Shown: positions 1-5,120, counted from the stretch's first letter. The stretch: 6,159 nt of DNA from Microcaldota archaeon (GCA_013331595.1 DUGE01000050.1:4100-10258), one strand, 5' to 3'. Notes: generated by a model from the letters alone, not told the origin. A program made the numbers and translations.

Positions 1-288
1 CCGGACGCCGGAAAAAATTATTTTCTCCGCCTTAGTGGCCATTGCCTGCTTGCTCAACCCGTAAGAATCGCCGACGAAATCCGCTATGCCGTACACTATG
101 TCCGGCGTCTGGTACGAATGGGCGAGGATTATTGCGTTCTGCTCTTTCTTGAGCTTGTTTATGCGAAGCGTCAAGGGTGCGTAAACCCTGCATTCTTCCA
201 GAGTCCAGCCCAAGTGCCCGAGCTTTTCAAAAAGCCTTCCCGCTTCACGCCCGAGCACCGCGGTGTCATTAACCTGCAAATAAGTCAT
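1..288 (-). CDS. nadA: Quinolinate synthase NadA, N-terminal 96 residues (partial)
   Basis: NadA is a cytosolic [4Fe-4S] enzyme that condenses iminoaspartate with dihydroxyacetone phosphate to give quinolinate in de novo NAD synthesis. The reading frame starts at ATG 286-288 and stays open to the left edge. Recognisable NadA landmarks are KLKKEQNAIILAHSYQ (about residues 45-60), with the substrate-site His57 and Tyr59, then IADFVGDSYGLS (about 68-79), with the conserved Ser75, and finally IIFSGVR (90-96), which in the family continues into the FMxETAKIL segment outside this window. The cluster-binding cysteines lie beyond the edge and cannot be checked. About 45 residues precede the first conserved block, longer than many archaeal NadAs, but the start is supported by a TATA box about 25 bp upstream and no better downstream start. 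The gene is divergent from the plus-strand genes. Family assignment is firm; completeness is unknown. Confidence 0.9.
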   Translation of the reverse strand, partial: MTYLQVNDTAVLGREAGRLFEKLGHLGWTLEECRVYAPLTLRINKLKKEQNAIILAHSYQTPDIVYGIADFVGDSYGLSKQAMATKAEKIIFSGVR

Positions 289-310
289 AGGTAAAAACTG
301 ATTTTTTTGC

Positions 311-316
311 TTTAAA
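311..316 (-). promoter_or_regulatory. TATA box of nadA (leaderless-type spacing)
   Basis: TTTAAA is centred about 25 bp upstream of the nadA ATG (288). In archaea this spacing puts transcription start at or next to the start codon. No SD-like purine run precedes the ATG; the preceding bases are T-rich. This is inferred from spacing and motif only. Confidence 0.5.
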
Positions 317-404
317 GAAGTTGGCTTTAACGGCAAAATGCGAACGCAGGCAAATCCAATCGTAATACTGCCGAAAAAAGATGGTATTTCCGACCAGTAG
401 TATC

Positions 405-423
405 ACAAGTTTTAAAAGCTTGT
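405..423 (+). promoter_or_regulatory. Palindromic TATA-like element
   Basis: TTTTAAAA (410-417) is itself a palindrome and is flanked symmetrically by ACAAG (405-409) and CTTGT (419-423). If it works as a TATA box on the plus strand, transcription would begin near 438-440, just before the nested inverted repeats. Its symmetry means it could also direct minus-strand transcription or bind a dimeric regulator. The direction is an inference. Confidence 0.4.
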
Positions 424-438
424 ATAAGATAAGAAGCA

Positions 439-791
439 ATTGCAAGGGGCTGAATTTTTTGTTTTCAGTGGAAAAACACGAGACCCAAGAGGCAGAAAAC
501 TAGCGGCAAAAGGCTTTGGAAAGGAAGCCTTAGATTCCTCTTTTTACGATTTTAAGTCCAATTATTCCTTCTTTTGTCAAACTGCGTTTCGTGGTGCCTT
601 ATTTAGCGGAAGGCTTATTAATGTGTTGTGCGTAGGCATTAATCGAAGGCAGAAGTTTTTTTGCGGAAAACGCAAAAAAGAGACTGTGGTGCGGGAACAG
701 ACAAACTCACAGGTGTTTCAACCTTAAAATTGTTTTTTGGCCTGTCTCTCGCAACCACTCTTAAGAAGGCGAAACCCGTGGTTTCTCCTTT
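439..791 (+). ncRNA. Candidate structured non-coding RNA of unknown class
   Basis: The stretch lies downstream of a TATA-like element and can fold into consecutive helices. Domain A has AAGAGG/CCTCTT (487-492/537-542) enclosing the hairpin AAGGCTT/AAGCCTT (510-516/525-531). Domain B has TGCCTT/AAGGCA (595-600/646-651) enclosing ATTAATG/CATTAAT (617-623/637-643). Domain C is a hairpin of at least 9 bp with a GAAAA loop (657-679). Domain D is GTGGT-GCGGG paired with CTCGC-A-ACCAC (686-695/748-758), extended inward by AGAC/GTCT. Domain E is the hairpin at 765-791. I looked for the hallmarks of SRP RNA (GGAAGG-AGCAGC helix 8), RNase P RNA, tRNA and rRNA and found none. The ends are estimates: the 5' end from TATA spacing, the 3' end from the last hairpin. 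Stems of 5-7 bp can arise by chance, so this is a hypothesis. It could instead be a long 5' leader of the 891-1457 gene. Confidence 0.3.
765..791 (+). terminator. Stable hairpin followed by pyrimidine tract, terminator-like
   Basis: AAGG-C-GAAACC pairs with GGTTTC-T-CCTT around a CGT loop (777-779): six pairs, one C/T mismatch, four pairs and a closing G-U wobble. A T/C-rich tract follows directly. This resembles a hairpin-plus-U-tract end, although archaeal termination mostly depends on T-runs alone, and here the Ts are interrupted by Cs. It may instead be part of the RNA fold. Confidence 0.3.
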
Positions 792-857
792 CTAAACCTC
801 TTCCCTTCTTTACGTTTCTCCTCTCTACACCTCTTCCTTTACTTTTCCTTTCTAAAC
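781..857 (+). repeat. Polypyrimidine tract with imperfect 33-bp tandem repeat
   Basis: GTTTCTCC begins at 781 and again at 814, giving a period of 33 bp. The first 23 bases after the leading G match at 21 positions between copies (TCTAAACC versus TCTACACC). A third partial copy, CCTTTCTAAAC, starts at 847, 27 bp after its equivalent in copy two. Almost all bases from 781 to 860 are T or C, so the minus strand is a polypurine run. The tract ends about 30 bp before the ATG of the 188-aa ORF and could form part of its leader. Confidence 0.55.
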
Positions 858-890
858 TTTTGCAGACTAACGGCGAGAATAAAACTTAAA

Positions 891-1457
891 ATGCCCTTGC
901 CTACCAATAGATATTGGCTTCAAATGTTTGGAAAAAAGCGTATCGTCATAAAAAATGCAGATTTGCATCCAGAAGTGAAAGCTAGCGTTGATAGCGTAAT
1001 GGCTTCGAGGAAGGGAAGAGTTTTTCTCAATAATATTCCGGGTGTAGGCGCTCTTGGAGCGACCTTCGTGTTTTTTGGTTTTCCCCATACTGTGGCCGAA
1101 TCAGTAATCTCTGGAACTGCAACTGCGGCAGCAGCGCTTGTTGCCCATAAGATGAGTTCCGTTCCAATAAGGCGTGAAACAAGGGGAATGGGAGAAAAAA
1201 TTCACGCCCTTGAGGAAAATAAAAAAAAGTTTGCTTGGATCGCCCTATCGCCTTCAAGAGGCGCTCTTGACCGTTCTGGAGAATACAAAATAAGGGCATT
1301 AAAAGCAACCCATCCTTTCGGTTTTGTAAACCGGCGTGGTGATATTGTCCTTGTCCCAAACACTACTTTTGAACGGCTTTTGCGAAAAGCGCAACAAAAT
1401 AAAGTCGCAAGGGAGTTTGTTCCTGGCCGGTATCGCTTCTCAGTTCAAGCGCCATAG
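891..1457 (+). CDS. Hypothetical 188-aa protein with a Gly/Ala-rich hydrophobic hairpin
   Basis: I do not recognise this protein. From ATG 891 it has a basic, polar N-terminus (1-43) and then a hydrophobic stretch, about 44-65 and 67-86, rich in Gly, Ala, Phe and Val and broken by a Pro-His pair. That could be two short transmembrane helices in a hairpin. A charged region rich in Lys and Arg follows (92-188). No cysteines, signal peptidase site or catalytic motif is visible. The frame stays open upstream to a stop at 762-764, but no ATG, GTG or TTG lies nearer than 891 within the pyrimidine tract. No SD is seen, and a weak TATA-like CTAAAC sits 34-39 bp upstream. Codons are more A/T-rich than in neighbouring hel308, hinting at different ancestry or weak constraint. 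Longer and more ordered than the opposite-strand frames, it is probably real but unproven. Confidence 0.55.
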   Translation: MPLPTNRYWLQMFGKKRIVIKNADLHPEVKASVDSVMASRKGRVFLNNIPGVGALGATFVFFGFPHTVAESVISGTATAAAALVAHKMSSVPIRRETRGMGEKIHALEENKKKFAWIALSPSRGALDRSGEYKIRALKATHPFGFVNRRGDIVLVPNTTFERLLRKAQQNKVAREFVPGRYRFSVQAP

Positions 1458-1482
1458 CCATCGGCACCTTACTCTAGTCAGA

Positions 1483-1490
1483 TTTAAAAG
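1483..1490 (+). promoter_or_regulatory. TATA box of hel308 (leaderless-type spacing)
   Basis: TTTAAAAG is centred about 28 bp upstream of the hel308 ATG (1514), just after the preceding gene ends. The spacing predicts transcription start close to the ATG. No SD-like motif lies in the 10 bp before the start. This suggests hel308 has its own promoter and does not rely on read-through from the 188-aa ORF. Confidence 0.5.
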
Positions 1491-1513
1491 CGCGGGAAAG
1501 CGCATTTTACTTT

Positions 1514-3565
1514 ATGCACGAGCAGCTGGGCTTTTCGAAGTTAAATCCATTGCAGGAAAAGGCGATAGCCGAAGGCCTGCTGGAAAAAGAACGCATAGTT
1601 GTTTCCGCTCCAACCGCAAGCGGCAAGACGCTTTTGGCTTTGCTCAAGATTTTGGATAATTATCGCAAGACCAAAACCAAGGCGCTTTACGTAGTGCCTT
1701 TGAGGGCATTGGCGAGTGAAAAGCACGATGAGTTTGTGGAAAAGCTCTCGCCCCACGGCATCAAGGTCGCAGTTTCAACCGGCGATTTGGATTCATCCTC
1801 TGAAGAATTGCAGGATTTCGACGTTATTGTTGTCACGAGCGAAAAGCTCGATTCCCTCCTCCGGCATAAGACGCGCTGGGTGGACAACGTCGGTCTTGTC
1901 GTGTGTGATGAAGTGCACTTGATGGGTGACGAGGGAAGGGGTGCAACGCTTGAAATAGTCTTGACGAAAATGTTTCAGCAGAACTCCCGCCTGCTGTGCC
2001 TTTCAGCAACGATTCCCAATGCCGGCGAAATTGCCGATTGGCTTCAGGCGAAACTGATTGAAAGCACTTACCGGCCCACGCCCTTGCACCTGGGAGTTTT
2101 TGATGGAAAAAACCTTGCTTTTGCTTCGCCTTCTCTTGGCATAAGCGCAGGGGAAAAGAAGGAGAAACTCGAAGGCTCAATAGCCGGCTTGGTTGCAAAA
2201 GCGTTGGGTGACAAGCAGGGCGGCCAGGCGCTTGTTTTCGTTTCAACCCGCCGCAACACGCAGGCGCTTGCGAAAGAACTTGTTGGCATTACCGCAAAAC
2301 TTTTGAATGAAACCGAGCGGGAAGAGTGCGAGTGGCTTGCAGGCAAGGCGCTAAAGGCGTTGGGCACTCCCACTGAACAATGCAAGGAACTGGCGGAATG
2401 CCTGAAGAACGGGGTTGCCTTCCACCACGCGGGGCTTCCAAACGCGCAGCGCAGGCTGATAGAGCGCGGGTTCAAGAAAGACCGCTGCATCAAGGCCATA
2501 GTCTGCACTACCACGCTTGCAATGGGCATTGATTATCCAGCTTCCTGGGTTATCGTGAAAGACTTAAAGCGCTATAACGGCGCTTTCTCCCAGTACATCC
2601 CTGCTTTGGAATGCGCCCAGATGGTCGGAAGGGCGGGAAGGCCGTCTTACGACACTGTGGGCTATGGCGTGCTTTGCTGCACCGTGGCTGAAAAGGCTTC
2701 CGTGAAGGGCAAGTATATTTTCGGCCCGCTGGAAAAAATTTACTCGAAGCTTTCAAGCGAACCGGTGTTGCGCAGCCATGTCTTGGCTTTAGTTGCTTCG
2801 AATTACGCCAATGATTTCAAGAGCCTCTATTCCTTTTTCGAAAAGACTTTCTTCGCCTCGCAGTACGCCGAGCTCGAGGAGCTTTACGGCCTTGTGGAGA
2901 AAATAGTCCTCCAACTGAAGGAAATGGATTTCATCCGCGAGAAAGGCGGCATTCTCCTGGCAACGCCGCTTGGGAAACGTGTTTCGGAGCTTTACCTTGA
3001 CCCCCTGAGCGCCTATTCGTTCTCGGAATTCGTCAAAAAGAACAAGACAGGTGTTTTTGACTATCTGTTAGCCTTGCAGGAGGCGACTGAATCGCGGCCG
3101 TTCTTGAGCGTAAAGCAGAACGAGCAACTGCCACTGTGGGAGGAGCTTTACGCATTTGCCGACGACCGGGACATTGAGAAGCTGGAGAGCGATTTCCAGG
3201 CGGTTGAGAAGTTCAAGACTGCGAAGGTGCTGAACGCGTGGATTAGCGAGGCTACTGAAGCGCAAGTGCTGCAGGATTTTGCATTGCCTCCCGGTTCCCT
3301 GCATTCGCGAGTATTGAACAGCGAGTGGCTTTGCTATTCAATGCAGGAAATAGCGTTTTTGCTCAACCAGGCCACTGCCTATAAAACCGCAAAAATCCTG
3401 CGGCGGAGGATAAAGAACGGCGTCAAGGATGAATTGCTCGACTTGTGCAGGATTAAGGGCATAGGGCGGCGTAGGGCCAGAGTTCTTTTCGATAAGGGTG
3501 TGCGTTCGACCGAGGCGTTGAAGGCCCTATCGAGGGATGAAATAAGGAAACTTTTGAAAGCTTAA
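1514..3565 (+). CDS. hel308: Hel308 (Hjm) family superfamily 2 DNA helicase
   Basis: Hel308 is an ATP-dependent 3'-5' DNA helicase that acts on stalled replication forks and in recombinational repair. The 683-aa product has the family motifs in order: a Q-motif-like GFSKLNPLQEKAI (6-18), Walker A APTASGKT (32-39), Ia PLRALASEK (62-70), motif II DEVH (132-135), III SAT (164-166), IV LVFVSTRRN (240-248), IVa AFHHAGL (302-308), V TTLAMGIDYPA (333-343) and VI QMVGRAGRP (369-377). Then come the winged-helix and ratchet regions, and a C-terminal helix-hairpin-helix at about 645-662 (RIKGIGRRRARVLF), the domain 5 DNA-binding element. The start is the only option between the upstream in-frame stop (1475-1477) and the Q-motif, and it has a TATA box. 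The N-terminus is some 15-20 residues shorter than typical. Motif II is DEVH rather than the common DEIH, and motif V is divergent. A relative such as a Ski2-like RNA helicase is less likely given the domain 5 HhH. Confidence 0.9.
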   Translation: MHEQLGFSKLNPLQEKAIAEGLLEKERIVVSAPTASGKTLLALLKILDNYRKTKTKALYVVPLRALASEKHDEFVEKLSPHGIKVAVSTGDLDSSSEELQDFDVIVVTSEKLDSLLRHKTRWVDNVGLVVCDEVHLMGDEGRGATLEIVLTKMFQQNSRLLCLSATIPNAGEIADWLQAKLIESTYRPTPLHLGVFDGKNLAFASPSLGISAGEKKEKLEGSIAGLVAKALGDKQGGQALVFVSTRRNTQALAKELVGITAKLLNETEREECEWLAGKALKALGTPTEQCKELAECLKNGVAFHHAGLPNAQRRLIERGFKKDRCIKAIVCTTTLAMGIDYPASWVIVKDLKRYNGAFSQYIPALECAQMVGRAGRPSYDTVGYGVLCCTVAEKASVKGKYIFGPLEKIYSKLSSEPVLRSHVLALVASNYANDFKSLYSFFEKTFFASQYAELEELYGLVEKIVLQLKEMDFIREKGGILLATPLGKRVSELYLDPLSAYSFSEFVKKNKTGVFDYLLALQEATESRPFLSVKQNEQLPLWEELYAFADDRDIEKLESDFQAVEKFKTAKVLNAWISEATEAQVLQDFALPPGSLHSRVLNSEWLCYSMQEIAFLLNQATAYKTAKILRRRIKNGVKDELLDLCRIKGIGRRRARVLFDKGVRSTEALKALSRDEIRKLLKA

Positions 3566-3577
3566 CCGAGGCCTCGG
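3566..3577. repeat. 12-bp perfect palindrome directly after the hel308 stop
   Basis: CCGAGGCCTCGG starts at the base after the hel308 TAA. A second short palindrome, TGCCTAGGCA, lies at 3594-3603 just before the eL41 TATA box. Either could be a DNA-binding site. As RNA the first can form only a 4-bp stem, and no T-run follows, so a terminator role is weak. Confidence 0.4.
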
Positions 3578-3602
3578 CAAGTGTTTTAAAGTCTGCCTAG
3601 GC

Positions 3603-3610
3603 AAATATAT
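3603..3610 (+). promoter_or_regulatory. Likely TATA box of the eL41 gene
   Basis: AAATATAT lies about 40-47 bp upstream of ATG 3650. Initiation about 25 bp downstream would give a leader of some 16-18 nt containing the SD at 3634-3640. An alternative TATA, TTTTAAAG, lies at 3583-3590 and would give a longer leader. The choice is inferred from spacing. Confidence 0.4.
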
Positions 3611-3633
3611 TCAGTCATTATTTCAAGCTTTTA

Positions 3634-3640
3634 GTGAGGG
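3634..3640 (+). promoter_or_regulatory. Shine-Dalgarno sequence supporting the 37-aa start of eL41
   Basis: GTGAGGG ends 9 bases before ATG 3650 and matches the anti-SD region of archaeal 16S rRNA. It favours this start over the internal ATG at 3689, which has only a weak CGGG upstream. Confidence 0.5.
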
Positions 3641-3649
3641 ATTTATTAC

Positions 3650-3763
3650 ATGGGAGCACGACCGCGGAAATGGAAGAAACGCGGGAAAATGAGATGGAAA
3701 TGGATTAAAAAGCGCAGAAAGCGCTTGAAGAGAAAGCAGAAGCGCAGGGTAGGAGAACTCTAG
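3650..3763 (+). CDS. rpl41e: Ribosomal protein eL41 (L41e)
   Basis: eL41 is the smallest ribosomal protein, a single basic helix at the subunit interface that helps bridge the large and small subunits. The 37-aa product is almost wholly Lys, Arg and Trp. Residues 14-37 begin [16 protein letters not shown], which parallels the usual 24-25-aa eL41 (MRxKWxKKRxRRLKRK). The 13-residue N-terminal part ([13 protein letters not shown]) is an extension over the canonical form. It is supported by the SD at 3634-3640, but internal ATG 3689 would give a 24-aa protein of canonical length. The C-terminus ends RRVGEL instead of the common RQRSK-type tail. The gene is separate from hel308 by 84 bp with its own TATA, and it converges on bud32 with stop codons 8 bp apart. 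The match in length, composition and core motif makes the assignment solid; the start is open. Confidence 0.85.
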   Translation: MGARPRKWKKRGKMRWKWIKKRRKRLKRKQKRRVGEL

Positions 3764-3774
3764 GCAAACGCCTA
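3761..3774. terminator. Inverted repeat spanning both convergent stop codons
   Basis: TAGGC-AAAC-GCCTA is a perfect 5-bp stem with a 4-nt loop. Its left arm begins with the eL41 TAG (3761-3763), and its right arm ends with the complement of the bud32 TAG (3772-3774). Both transcripts can form the hairpin. No long T-run follows directly. The nearest plus-strand T-run is TTTTTCTTTT at 3836-3845 inside bud32. On the minus strand the antisense of the Lys-rich eL41 gene is pyrimidine-rich and includes TTTTT at 3707-3711. Termination function is inferred. Confidence 0.35.
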
Positions 3775-4359
3775 CCGTTCGACGTACCGTCCCCTTTGCT
3801 TTATTTCCCCAAACCGCGCTATTACCGCGCGGGAGTTTTTCTTTTCACTAGCGTAAGCCTTGAGGAAAACCTTGAATTCGGCCGGGGAAACGGTTTTCTC
3901 GAAAAGCACGAGGTCCGTTGCCAAATCTTCAACCTCATGGGAGAAAACCGAGAGGCCGAAATCGATTATTTTCACCCTGCCGCCTTCAACCATGACGTTG
4001 CTTGTGGTGAAATCGCCGTGCGCCACGCCCGCGTCGTGCATTCGCGCAAGCTGGGTGCCTATTTGCTTTAGAATCGGGGGAGTAAGCTTTACATTTTTTG
4101 CTGTGGCCCCTTTCTCGAAAGAGAAAACTATTTGCGTTCCCTTAGCATCGAGAAACTGCGGCGATTGTATGCCGAGCTCGTTCAAACGCCTCAAGACTTT
4201 TTCCTCCCTGCGGGTGCGGTTCTTGCGGAGTTTCCCGTCCAGTAAAGGATGGCGGTATGCCTTCCTAAGGCGGTCTTTTGCAACTGCAGTCCGGCCCTTG
4301 AAACTGACTAGGGTTAAAACGGCTTCAGCGCCTTTCCCAATGATTTTCCCTTTTGGCAT
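3772..4359 (-). CDS. bud32: Bud32 (PRPK) KEOPS kinase/ATPase subunit
   Basis: Bud32 is the small atypical protein kinase of KEOPS. It contacts Kae1 and hydrolyses ATP to support t6A modification of tRNA in the cytoplasm. The 195-aa length fits stand-alone archaeal Bud32. Visible motifs are the nucleotide loop GKGAEA (8-13), Lys28 in VAKDRLRKAYRHPLLD (26-41), catalytic HGDFTTSN (114-121) with Asp116 and Asn121, DFG (133-135), EDLATDLVLFE (144-154), and the basic C-terminal tail QRGRYVER (188-195), which matches the family's RGRxR tail that reaches tRNA and Kae1. Phe117 replaces the more usual Leu of HGDLTTSN. ATG 4357-4359 is the only start giving an intact nucleotide loop; no strong SD is seen. 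It is the last gene of the minus-strand t6A cluster. Kae1 and Bud32 are fused in some archaea, but here they are separate with sua5 between them. Confidence 0.93.
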   Translation of the reverse strand: MPKGKIIGKGAEAVLTLVSFKGRTAVAKDRLRKAYRHPLLDGKLRKNRTRREEKVLRRLNELGIQSPQFLDAKGTQIVFSFEKGATAKNVKLTPPILKQIGTQLARMHDAGVAHGDFTTSNVMVEGGRVKIIDFGLSVFSHEVEDLATDLVLFEKTVSPAEFKVFLKAYASEKKNSRAVIARFGEIKQRGRYVER

Positions 4360-4408
4360 GGTGTTTTCACTATAGTGGAAAAAAGGGAGTGGAAAAATAA
4401 AAAGGGGG
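4360..4408 (-). terminator. sua5-bud32 spacer with T-rich terminator tract and direct repeats
   Basis: On the minus strand, directly after the sua5 stop, the sequence reads C-run, TTTTTATTTTT, CCACTCCC, TTTTTT. This is a good archaeal T-run terminator and could limit read-through into bud32. The same tract might serve as a loose TATA region for bud32, 30-40 bp upstream of its ATG. On the plus strand it reads as two direct copies of AGTGGAAAAA (4374-4383, 4388-4397), each followed by a G-run (4385-4387, 4404-4408). A 10-bp palindrome, CACTATAGTG, lies at 4368-4377. Confidence 0.45.
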
Positions 4409-5053
4409 TTATTCGTCGTTCAGCTCGTGAAGCACGTCTTTCGAGTTGAGCGGGCCTTCGCGCACGACAACGGGCGGTTCTTGGCAGAGGTCGATGATTG
4501 TTGACGGCCGTATGGGCGGAAGGTCTCCCCCGTCGATTATCATGTCTATCTTGTTGTTGAAAGTCTGCTTGAGCTCCTCAATCTTGTAAATAGGGCTTTT
4601 CCCTGAAAAGTTTGCAGACGTTGAAACAACGGGCACTCCCGCTTCCTGGACCATGATGCGTGCGAATTCCTTGGCGGGAATGCGGAAGGCAACTCCTTTT
4701 TCTGCAGGGCTGAGCTCTTCAGGAAGCTTGTCGCGCTTCTTCACGATGATGCTAAGGGGGCCGGGCATGAATGCGTTGACGAGCTTGACTGCCTTGTCGC
4801 TGAGGATGCAGTATTCCTCTGCCATGTGGATGTCGCTCACGATGATGGGCAGTGGGTTTGCCTCGTCGCGGCCTTTGATTTCATAGATTTTCTTTATTGC
4901 CGTGGCGTTAGTGGCGTCACAGCCTAGGCCGTAGGACGTTTCTGTCGGAAAAGCGATTATCCCTCCTTTCTTGATTACGCTGGCGCTTTGGTCGAGGATT
5001 TTCGCCATCTTTTCCCTGTCGTGCTCTAGCTTGACGATTTTAGTCTGCTTCAT
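4409..5053 (-). CDS. sua5: Threonylcarbamoyl-AMP synthase (Sua5/YrdC/TsaC family)
   Basis: This enzyme makes L-threonylcarbamoyl-AMP from threonine, bicarbonate and ATP, the first step of t6A synthesis; the product is used by Kae1. The 214-aa protein is a single YrdC domain and lacks the C-terminal Sua5 domain found in longer archaeal relatives. Motifs seen are IIAFPTETSYGLGCDA (32-47), KGR (60-62, the KxR element) in KGRDEANPLPIIVSD, MPGPLSIIVKK (96-106), VAFRIPA (121-127), STSAN (144-148, the SxN element) and a late RPSTIID (182-188) with VREGPL (197-202). I chose ATG 5053 because GGGTG (5062-5066) sits 8 bases upstream; an in-frame GTG at 5062 would add three residues but overlaps that SD. 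The gene follows kae1 by 92 bp and precedes bud32 by 49 bp on the same strand, so its role in t6A is well supported by context. Confidence 0.93.
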   Translation of the reverse strand: MKQTKIVKLEHDREKMAKILDQSASVIKKGGIIAFPTETSYGLGCDATNATAIKKIYEIKGRDEANPLPIIVSDIHMAEEYCILSDKAVKLVNAFMPGPLSIIVKKRDKLPEELSPAEKGVAFRIPAKEFARIMVQEAGVPVVSTSANFSGKSPIYKIEELKQTFNNKIDMIIDGGDLPPIRPSTIIDLCQEPPVVVREGPLNSKDVLHELNDE

Positions 5054-5061
5054 GCTAAACA

Positions 5062-5066
5062 CACCC
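5062..5066 (-). promoter_or_regulatory. Shine-Dalgarno deciding the sua5 start
   Basis: On the minus strand GGGTG is followed by 8 bases and then ATG (5053). The GTG codon at 5060-5062 shares its first base with this element, which makes GTG the less likely start. Confidence 0.4.
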
Positions 5067-5114
5067 TTTCACTAAGTTGATTGCCTCTCTGTATCAAATC
5101 CTTGACTTACGCGA

Positions 5115-5120
5115 ATTTAA
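5115..5120 (-). promoter_or_regulatory. Possible TATA box for sua5 in the kae1-sua5 spacer
   Basis: TTAAAT on the minus strand lies in the 92-bp gap, within AGGGTTAAATTCGC. Initiation about 25 bp downstream would give a leader of roughly 40 nt. It is not clear whether sua5 is transcribed separately or from the kae1 promoter. No strong terminator T-run is seen after kae1, which favours co-transcription. Confidence 0.25.

Larger units (their letters stand above)
289..890. other. Long intergenic region without a convincing protein gene
   Basis: About 600 bp separate divergent nadA from the 188-aa ORF. One open frame (440-727, TTG start) exists, but its product has no ordered hydrophobic or motif pattern, no SD and no family resemblance, so I do not call it a gene. 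The region is A+T rich compared with the flanking genes. It holds the nadA promoter (311-316), a palindromic TATA element (405-423), several nested inverted repeats (487-791) and a pyrimidine-rich repeat tract (781-857). Nothing recognisable was found in 317-404 apart from a weak 5-bp inverted repeat, TACTG/CAGTA (366-370/395-399). Confidence 0.7.

Noticed and set aside
711..724. AGGT-GTTTCA-ACCT as a tRNA T-arm
   Set aside because: The loop does not match TTCRANY, and no cloverleaf surrounds it.
440..727. Open frame of 95 codons with a TTG start
   Set aside because: No SD, no motif, irregular composition rich in Cys and Phe, and it coincides with the nested inverted repeats; more likely an accidental open frame.
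439..791. RNase P RNA, SRP RNA or tRNA in the intergenic region
   Set aside because: No SRP helix 8 core, no RNase P conserved regions, and no T-arm GTTCRA with an acceptor stem could be found.
781..857. CRISPR array
   Set aside because: The repeats are imperfect and contiguous, with no unique spacers.
867..1359. Minus-strand open frames (867-1088, 1027-1359) opposite the 188-aa ORF
   Set aside because: Shorter, no start signals, and less protein-like than the plus-strand frame; treated as shadows.
1903..1912. TGTGATGA as a C/D-box guide RNA C box
   Set aside because: It lies inside Hel308 motif II codons, and no paired D box with guide spacing is evident.
1833..2756. Several minus-strand open frames inside hel308
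   Set aside because: The helicase motifs are intact on the plus strand; the opposite frames are Pro/Ser/Arg-rich by-products of its codon use.
3796..4375. Plus-strand open frames of 91 and 171 codons over bud32
   Set aside because: They lie antisense to a motif-complete Bud32 and have Ser/Phe-rich shadow-like composition.
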